From the NCBI GenBank assembly GCA_903831825.1, contig CAIKZE010000268.1, forward strand, positions 1 through 39,584: a stretch of 39,584 bases of DNA, read 5' to 3'. The DNA is from an uncultured Lentisphaeria bacterium (GTDB lineage: Bacteria > Verrucomicrobiota > Lentisphaeria > Victivallales > Victivallaceae). Made by a program: the position numbers and the translations under genes. The notes beneath the pieces are model-generated. The model saw nothing but the letters and a program-made list of their open reading frames with translations. It made no database searches and was not told where the DNA came from. Of this stretch, positions 33,365-39,584 are shown piece after piece. Position 1 is the stretch's first letter, and every line of letters begins with the position of its first letter.

Positions 33365-34761
33365 GAATGCGGTTCAACCTTTTCCAGATGAACGCCGCGC
33401 GAGCCTTTAAGCAAAACCATCTTTCCGGGAACCAGGGCGCTTTCAATCTTCTTTGCGGCTTCGGTTGAATCTTCACAGACAACGACATCCGCGACCGGCT
33501 TGAGTTCGTTTACGGCAGCAGCCATTCGGTTGCCGACAAAGAAAAATTTGGCTTGCGGAAATAACTCCAGCGCGGCGGCGGCGACTCTCCGGTGTTCGTC
33601 ATGCGAGGCATCGCCCAGTTCAAGCATATCCCCCAGCGCCAATACAAGTTTATCCGGTTCGGCGAATTCATTCAGCCAGTGAAGCGCGGCCAGCATGCTG
33701 GCGGGATTGGCATTATAAGCGTCATTGATCCAGGTTACGCCGTTTTTCTCGCTGATTTTCATGCGCATGCCGGGCAGTACGCAATTCTTGAGCCCGGCGA
33801 TAATGCAATCTGGATCAATCCCCAGCGCAATCGCGGCACAGGCCCCGGCAGCGGCGTTTCCAGCCTGATGCGCGCCGGAAAGCGGCCATTCGAACCGGCG
33901 GGACAGATTATTCAAGCATTTAAAAGTAAGTTCGACGGCGCTGCCGTGCAGCTTTCCGCCCAGGTACGAAGCCCTGACGTCAGCCGCGGCTGTAGTTCCA
34001 AAACACAGTGTTTTGAATTTAGCGGCAGCCGCTTCAATAATTTCCATTCCGCTGGAAACATCCGGAATAACCGCCGTTCCGGCGGGATTGAGATGTGCGA
34101 AAATCATCGTCTTTTCCCTGGCAACGCCATCCAGATCATGCAAGTGTTCCAAATGACAGGGCCCGATCGAATTTATTACCGCGACATCCGGACGGGCACA
34201 ACGGCTCAAAGGTTCGATTTCGCCGTGATGGTTTGTCCCCATCTCGATGACGGCGTATTTGTGTTTATCAGTCAGCGCAAGCAGGTTCTGCGGCACCCCT
34301 ACCTGATTGTTGGTATTGCCGGCAGTTGCGTGAACAGCGTCAGGTCCGACGGCGGCAACGAGAATCGAGCGAATAATCTCCTTGACGCTGGTCTTGCCCA
34401 TGCTGCCGGTCACCGCCACGGTTTTAAGCCCTTTCAGTCGATTTTTATGAAATGCTCCGAGGTTTTGATAAGCCAGCAACGTATCATCAGTCAGCAAAAC
34501 CGGAATTTTCCAGGAGTGGTCAATCCGGTCTGCGAACTTCCGGTTGATGCACAGCGCCGCCGCCCCGGCGGCAACCGCTTTCGGCAGAAAATCATGGGCG
34601 TCAAAATTTTCACCGGCAAGGGCAATGAACAGCGCGTTTGAACAATCCTCCCGCGAATCGGTCTTCACCGCGGAAATACTAATGGGCGAAACCGGACTTT
34701 GATGCCATTGCCCTCCGGAAGCCTGCGCTATTTCCTGTAAAGTAAAAAGTTCAGTGCTCAT
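33361..34761 (-). CDS. murF: UDP-MurNAc-tripeptide:D-Ala-D-Ala ligase
   Basis: A 466-residue Mur ligase that adds D-Ala-D-Ala to finish the cytoplasmic peptidoglycan precursor. The P-loop TGSMGKTS is at 118-125, followed by MGTNHHGEI and the C-domain [13 protein letters not shown]. It begins inside the last codons of the upstream sugar-nucleotide gene (4-bp overlap) and ends inside the start of murE. Order murF-murE is inverted relative to E. coli (murE-murF). Confidence 0.97.
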   Translation of the reverse strand: MSTELFTLQEIAQASGGQWHQSPVSPISISAVKTDSREDCSNALFIALAGENFDAHDFLPKAVAAGAAALCINRKFADRIDHSWKIPVLLTDDTLLAYQNLGAFHKNRLKGLKTVAVTGSMGKTSVKEIIRSILVAAVGPDAVHATAGNTNNQVGVPQNLLALTDKHKYAVIEMGTNHHGEIEPLSRCARPDVAVINSIGPCHLEHLHDLDGVAREKTMIFAHLNPAGTAVIPDVSSGMEIIEAAAAKFKTLCFGTTAAADVRASYLGGKLHGSAVELTFKCLNNLSRRFEWPLSGAHQAGNAAAGACAAIALGIDPDCIIAGLKNCVLPGMRMKISEKNGVTWINDAYNANPASMLAALHWLNEFAEPDKLVLALGDMLELGDASHDEHRRVAAAALELFPQAKFFFVGNRMAAAVNELKPVADVVVCEDSTEAAKKIESALVPGKMVLLKGSRGVHLEKVEPHS

Positions 34762-35699
34762 TTCATCCTGGAAATAAAATAATCTATTGTCCTCTGAAGT
34801 CCTTCGCGAAGTTGAACCGTCGGCTTCCAGTCGAGAATTTCGTTGGCCTTGGTTATATCCGGTTTGCGCTTGGACGGGTCATCCTGAGGAAGCGGTTTGA
34901 AAGCCTTGCGGGATTTCGAGCCGGTCATTTCAATCACCAAATCGGCAAGTTCCAGCATGGTAAACTCGCCGGGATTCCCGAGATTAATCGGACCGGTAAC
35001 TTCTTTTGGGGTATCCATCATCCTGACCAGACCTTCAACCAGATCGGAAACGTAGCAGAAACTCCTCGTCTGGGAGCCGTCGCCGTAAATGGAAATATCC
35101 TCATCCCTCAATGCTTGAGTTATAAAATTACTGACAACCCGCCCGTCGTTCGGCAGCATCCGCGGGCCGTAGGTGTTGAAAATACGCACCACTTTGATCT
35201 GAACTCCGCATTGGCGGTTGTAATCGAAAAACAGCGTCTCCGCACAGCGTTTGCCTTCATCGTAACAACTGCGCAGCCCGATACAATTTACGTTGCCCCA
35301 ATAAGCTTCATTTTGCGGGTGTTCCAGCGGATTGCCGTAAACTTCGGAAGTTGAAGACTGGAGAATCGGAATTTTAAGCCGCTGGGCAATGCCGAGCATG
35401 TTGATCGCCCCCATCACGCAGGTTTTGGTGGTATGGATCGGGTTGTTCTGGTAATGGACCGGTGACGCCGGACACGCCAGATTATAGATGGCGTCAACCT
35501 CAAGAAACAGCGGCATGGTTATATCATGACGGATAAGTTCGAAGTCAGGGTGAGCAAGCAAATGACGGATATTGTCTTTCGAGCCGGTGTAAAAATTATC
35601 CACGCAAATTACGTCATGACCGTCTTTAAGCAAACGATCACACAGATGGGAACCGATAAAACCACCGCCGCCTGTAACAAGAATTGCTTTTTTGCTCAT
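34758..35699 (-). CDS. UDP-glucuronate decarboxylase (UDP-xylose synthase)-like SDR
   Basis: A 313-residue extended short-chain dehydrogenase. It has the NAD-binding [10 protein letters not shown] (9-18), the catalytic SSTSEVYG (115-122) with Ser/Thr117-118, Glu119 and Tyr146-x3-Lys150, and the family signature IFNTYGPRM. It matches UXS enzymes, which turn UDP-glucuronate into UDP-xylose for surface glycans. The overlap with murF ties it to the Mur operon, an unusual partner for a glycan-precursor enzyme. First gene of the operon. Confidence 0.88.
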   Translation of the reverse strand: MSKKAILVTGGGGFIGSHLCDRLLKDGHDVICVDNFYTGSKDNIRHLLAHPDFELIRHDITMPLFLEVDAIYNLACPASPVHYQNNPIHTTKTCVMGAINMLGIAQRLKIPILQSSTSEVYGNPLEHPQNEAYWGNVNCIGLRSCYDEGKRCAETLFFDYNRQCGVQIKVVRIFNTYGPRMLPNDGRVVSNFITQALRDEDISIYGDGSQTRSFCYVSDLVEGLVRMMDTPKEVTGPINLGNPGEFTMLELADLVIEMTGSKSRKAFKPLPQDDPSKRKPDITKANEILDWKPTVQLREGLQRTIDYFISRMK

Positions 35700-35920
35700 G
35701 ATTGTTTAATCTTCCGGATGTTTTGTTTATTAGATTCTTTATTTCATAGTTCTATAAGTTCTATTTGCCGACTCATTCTCCTTTAAAACCCTCTTTAACC
35801 ACAGAGACACAGAGACACAGAGAAAACCTTTTTTAATATTAAGACTTTTATCTTTTTACTTTTGTCTTTTATCTTAAATTTCCGGGTTCATTCTGACTCC
35901 TGACTCCCATTACGTTGCGC
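35700..35920. other. Intergenic gap with a dispersed repeat
   Basis: 221 bases between the UXS-like gene and the lipoprotein gene. A clean copy of the ACACAGAG family lies at 35794-35826 (TTTAACC, then three CACAGAG units). No promoter is convincing and no gene is seen. Confidence 0.6.
35794..35826. repeat. ACACAGAG-type dispersed repeat, uninterrupted copy
   Basis: TTTAACCACAGAG followed by two ACACAGAG units and AAAA. It is the reverse complement of the tails at 499-526 and 649-678 near the left end of the window. Confidence 0.8.
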
Positions 35921-36493
35921 TCAGTCGTTCAAATTTAAAATAGTTTTGACTTTATCAGCGCGATAAACCACTCGTATCGTTGAATGATCATCAATCCAGT
36001 AAATCCAGGTGCTGTTTTCCAGCGTCGGGGTCCTGAATGCGGCCGGAGTTCCGTATGCCAGCAGAACTTCCCGCCGGTTCATGCCGGAAGTGACGATGCC
36101 CTTTTCAAGCTTGCTGACAGCTGCCGGGTCCAGGCCTTTGATCTGTTCCGCCTTATCGGACAGGGTGAAAATCTGCTTGAGGTAAGTTTCAACCGGAACC
36201 ATCATCAACGCCTCATCAAACTTGATCGTGTACTGAATGCCTTTCAAGTCTTTAAAAACAACCTTCCGGTCACTCGCCCCGATAACTTCAATTTCAGTGC
36301 CGAACGGAATGAATTTCCCTTTTTGCATATTGACGGCGGATATCTCATCCGGGTTTTGATACCAGATATTGCATTTAGTATAAACTTTACTGTTCACCGG
36401 CTGCTGAAGCACCTCCGGCACAATTACCTCTCTGGCGCAACCGGAAAAAAGAACAACAGCCAGCGCCGCCGCGATTAACAGACTTTTATGCAT
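35921..36493 (-). CDS. Putative lipoprotein with BamE/OmlA-like C-terminus
   Basis: A 190-residue protein starting MHKSLLIAAAL with the lipobox LFSGC, so Cys19 should be lipidated after signal peptidase II cleavage and the protein anchored in a membrane facing the periplasm. The C-terminal part (about 135-190) has GMNRREVLLAYGTPAAFR and WIYWID, reminiscent of the SmpA/OmlA/BamE fold (GMxxxEVxxxxGxP) but not diagnostic. The ATG at 36493 has AAGGA 7 bases upstream; an ATG at 36556 has none and would bury the signal peptide. Confidence 0.82.
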   Translation of the reverse strand: MHKSLLIAAALAVVLFSGCAREVIVPEVLQQPVNSKVYTKCNIWYQNPDEISAVNMQKGKFIPFGTEIEVIGASDRKVVFKDLKGIQYTIKFDEALMMVPVETYLKQIFTLSDKAEQIKGLDPAAVSKLEKGIVTSGMNRREVLLAYGTPAAFRTPTLENSTWIYWIDDHSTIRVVYRADKVKTILNLND

Positions 36494-36679
36494 ATAACAA
36501 TCCTTTCTGATTTCTGAATTTATGATAAAAAATACACCGCCTGCGCCATTTAACAAGAGCCAAAAAGCCGGTAATCAAGGCAAATCCGATGAAAATCATA
36601 ATGTGTCTGTTGATTTTGGGTCGGAAAGAATAGTTTGCAGTTCCAGATATTCCTCTGTAATTAAGGTGACAATACCCCT
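36494..36679. other. Intergenic gap between the RND remnant and the lipoprotein gene
   Basis: 186 bases. A TTGTTA hexamer followed after 16 bp by TATTTT on the minus strand could serve the lipoprotein, but both hexamers are weak. A 37-residue hydrophobic frame (36599-36486) overlaps the lipoprotein start and has no ribosome binding site, so it is not called. Confidence 0.3.
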
Positions 36680-39445
36680 TTAAGGAATATGCGCATCCGG
36701 ATATTGGGCCTGATGTTCTTTGCGCTCCCACTCCACGAACTGCTTGTTCAATTCTTCCCATTTCTTGCGCGGCGGTTTGGGGCCTTTAACCCATTCGACC
36801 TGACGGCCGCGCCAGATTGAATAGATTGCCGGCACGATTTCAAGAGTGAGAATGGTGCTGGTGATCAGGCCGCCGATCATCGGCGCGGCAATACGCTGGA
36901 TGGCTTCCGCTCCGGCGCCGTGCGCCCAGAGCGCGGGCAGCAGGGCCAGAGTGGTCATTCCCACCACCATCAGCTTCGGGCGGACGCGTTGTACCGCGCC
37001 GTAAGTAATGGCTTCGAAGAGATCGTACTGGGTCTTCATCCGCCCTGCCCGCTGCCAGGCGTAAAACGCTTCATCGAGGTAGATAATCATTACCGTGCCG
37101 GTTTGCGCGGCCAGTCCGGCCAGCGCAATAATCCCGACCCATACGGCAATGCTCATATTGTAATCCAGCAGCCAGAGCAGCCAGATGCTGCCGGTCATGG
37201 CAAACGGAATGGAGAGCAGAATAATGAAGGTTTCGGCAACGCTCTTGAAGTTCATGTAGAGCAGCACAAAAATCAGCATCAGCGTGAACGGCACCACCAG
37301 TTTCAGACGTTCGCTGACCCGCAGCATATGCTCGTATTGCCCGGACCATTCCAGACGATAACCGGCAGGCAGCAGACCGGCCTGCTCGATTTTTTCCGAT
37401 ACGAGTTTTTTTGCGTCATTGACATAACCGCCGATGTCCCGCCCGGCCATGTCCACATAGACCCAGCCAGTCAGGGAACCGTTTTCATTGCGGATCAGCG
37501 GCGGGCCGCTGGTGACGCGGATATCCGCGAGCTGTCCCAGCGGCACCTGCTGAATAACGTCCGGTTTCGCGGCGGCAGCCATCCCGTTGCCGCCGGTCGC
37601 CTGCTGCCCCGATGCGGCCATGATTGGAACGAGAACACGTTTAAGCTTGTCGATGTCATCGCGCAGTTCCCGGCTGTAGCGCACATTAATCGTGTATCGT
37701 TCGCGGCCCTCGATGGTGCGGGCAACCGCCATGCCGCCAATCGAAGTTTCCACCTGCGTGAGAACATCTTCGACATTCAAGCCGTAACGGGCGATTTCGG
37801 CGCGGTTGGGAATGATGTCGATATAGTAGCCGCCGGTGGTGCGTTCGGCAAACACGCTGCGGGTGCCGGGAACCTCCCGCATTACCGTTTCAAGGCGTTC
37901 GCCCAGCTTGCGTATTTCATCCAGATCCGGACCGAATATCTTGATGCCGACCGGGGTGCGGATGCCGGTGGTAAGCATGTCAATGCGGCCTTTGATCGGC
38001 ATGGTCCAGGCATTGACCAGTCCGGGAATTTGCAGCGCCTCATCCATTTCCGTAATCAACTCATCCCAGGTCATCGGTCGTGTGTCAGGCCATACTTTTT
38101 TTAAAAAATCCTGCGTCCATTCCGGCGACCAGCCCGAATACCAGCGCGGGCACGGCACATGCCGCCATTCATTTTCCGGCTTCAACTGCACGACCGTCTC
38201 GAACATCTCCATGGGGGCGGGATCGGTGGCGGTTTCAGAACGGCCCGCCTTGCCATGCACGGTCAGCACCTCCGGGAACTGCTTGATAATGCGGTCCTGA
38301 ATCTGCAAGACCCTGGTGGCTTCGGTGATGGACATCGTCGGCAGCGAAGTCGGCATGTAGAGAATGGTCCCCTCATTGAGCGGCGGCATGAATTCCGAGC
38401 CGAGCTTCTTGTAAATAGGGTAGGAGGAAGCCACCGCCGCCACGGCAATGACAATGGACAGAATGCGCCGCCTCATCAGCATGCTGACCCACGGATAATA
38501 CATTTTGTGCAACAGGCGGCTGATCGGGTGCTTGTGCTCCGGAATTACTTTAGCGCCGGTCATCAGCACGATCAGCGCCGGGCCGATGGTAATGGAGAGA
38601 AAGGCCGTCCACGCCATCACGAAAGTCTTCGTAAATGCCAGCGGTTTGAAAAGGCGGCCTTCCTGCGATTCCAGCGTGAATACCGGCATGAAACTGACCG
38701 TGATGACCAGCAGCGCGAAAAAAAGCGGTTTCCCAAGCTGCTTGCAGGCCCCGATGATGATTTCCTGCCGCGCCTTGCGGTCGAGGCCGGGCGGGGCATG
38801 CTCCAATTTCTTATGCACATTTTCAACCATCGACACCGCCTCGTCGCACAGCACCCCGATGGAGATGGCGATGCCCGCCAGCGACATGATGTTCGTCGTC
38901 AGACCCATGAGATACATGGGAATGAACGCCAGCGCCACGGCAACAGGCAGCGTGACAATAGCCCGCGCCGCGCCGCCAAAGTCCAGCAGAAAAATGAGGA
39001 TGACGATGGAGACGATAATCGATTCTTCGATGAGGGTGCGGGTTAGCGTATTGATTGAGCGGTTTATGAGGTCGGAACGGTCATAGGTGGTGACGATCTC
39101 CACGCCTGCCGGCAGCGACGGCTTGATCTCCTCCAGTTTAGCTTTCACCCGGTCAATCACCTGCAATACGTTTTGGCCGAAGCGCACCACCACGATTCCG
39201 CCGGTGGTTTCTCCTTCCCCGTTGAATTCGCCCGCGCCCCGGCGCATTTCAGGTCCGAACGCGATGCTGCGGGCCACATCGCGCAGCAGAACAGGCGTAC
39301 CTTTGGCATCAGCGCCGACCACTACCAGACGCAAATCCTCCAGCGACGTTATGTAACCTTTGCCGCGAACAAGATAGGTAGTGCCGTTGCGTTCAAGCTC
39401 GCGTCCGCCCACGTCATTGTTGGCGCTGCGGATGGAAGACACCAC
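36680..39445 (-). pseudogene. CusA/CzcA-type heavy-metal RND efflux pump, N-terminus missing
   Basis: A 921-codon remnant of a heavy-metal efflux RND protein (full size about 1040). It starts at the equivalent of about residue 200 of CusA, in the porter domain (VVSSIRSANNDVGGRELE), with all later parts present: GPEMRRGAGEFNGEGE, TTYDRSDLINRSI, TM4 GVLCDEAVSMVENVHK, and the C-terminal helices. The first transmembrane helix and most of the first porter subdomain are missing. Upstream, the frame meets a stop (TAA at 39463-39461) and the DNA turns abruptly AT-rich without CusA coding potential. The GTG at 39445 has no ribosome binding site, so the protein is probably not made or not functional. 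Confidence 0.85.
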
Positions 39446-39584
39446 TTTAGTATCTTTGTTTTAGACTTCTATGTTTTAAACGTTTTTAAAATTAACATAT
39501 TAAGATGCTTGTTTATCAAGGACTTGCGCCCATCCATTCTCATAAATTTCTACTGCCGATGACATGATAGCCCATCCTTTTTCA
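39446..39584. other. AT-rich junction sequence upstream of the truncated RND gene
   Basis: 139 bases of clearly lower GC than the pump gene. On the minus strand a frame open to the window edge ends EIYENGWAQVLDKQAS then TAA (39502-39500); it may be the end of another gene, or a short ORF from ATG 39565. I do not recognise it. The shift in composition marks the breakpoint of the pump gene. Confidence 0.5.

Noticed and set aside
36486-36599. 37-residue small membrane protein before the lipoprotein
   Set aside because: No ribosome binding site and its end overlaps the lipoprotein start; cannot be supported.
36920-39046. Long + strand frames opposite the RND pump
   Set aside because: They are antisense shadows of a clearly recognisable pump gene, rich in His/Arg/Gln as expected for shadows of GC-rich coding sequence.
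39500-39565. 21-residue minus ORF at the right edge
   Set aside because: Too short to call and the frame is open to the window edge; could be a gene end but no family is recognised.
1-39584. tRNA and rRNA genes
   Set aside because: Read for tRNA-like cloverleaf ends and rRNA signatures in the gaps; none noticed, although a scan with a covariance model was not possible.

Overview
This window looks like a chromosomal segment of a Gram-negative-type bacterium of the PVC group, most likely Lentisphaerota. The clearest pointers are a stand-alone type II pseudopilin with the [18 protein letters not shown] start and a C-terminal FIDGH motif, which is typical of families that are hugely expanded in Lentisphaerae and Planctomycetes, and short dispersed repeats (ACACAGAG-type and GAATATCC-type) of the kind seen in such genomes. 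MurE has the DNPR motif for meso-diaminopimelate, and there is a lipoprotein and an RND efflux protein, so a diderm envelope is likely. The taxonomic call is inference; no rRNA is present.

Layout. 1-931 holds no gene, only nested direct repeats. 932-8217 (+) carries a SWIM/SNF2 helicase, two zinc-ribbon proteins, an oleA-oleB pair (head-to-head hydrocarbon or beta-lactone type chemistry, with no oleC or oleD nearby) and a pseudopilin with its own promoter. 8226-13605 (-) carries a beta-propeller lactonase, a TrmA/RumA-type uracil methyltransferase with a basic low-complexity N-terminus, a 160-bp near-perfect palindrome, and an unusual exported thioredoxin-ankyrin protein. 13857-18389 (+) carries a membrane adenylate/guanylate cyclase followed at once by a PEP mutase/isocitrate lyase family enzyme, then tsaB and a membrane-anchored protein.

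18450-27589 (-) is a translation super-cluster: rpsP-khpA-trmD-rplS-rnhB followed by thrS-infC-rpmI-rplT-pheS-pheT, closed by a strong terminator. rimM is missing from its usual place, thrS lacks the TGS domain, and infC starts at an AUC codon, so simple start-codon callers truncate it.

27590-30644 is an AT-rich accessory island with two toxin-antitoxin modules (hicAB and brnTA), each with a near-consensus promoter overlapped by an inverted repeat, a Yip1-like membrane protein between them, and a small gene broken by one in-frame TAG. 30645-31388 is a DUF1638 protein, followed by a 0.5-kb repeat array. 31895-35699 (-) is a tightly coupled UDP-xylose synthase-like/murF/murE operon for envelope precursor synthesis. 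The window ends (-) with a lipoprotein and a CusA/CzcA-type RND pump that has lost about its first 200 residues at an abrupt junction with AT-rich DNA. I found no tRNA, rRNA, CRISPR array or complete insertion sequence.
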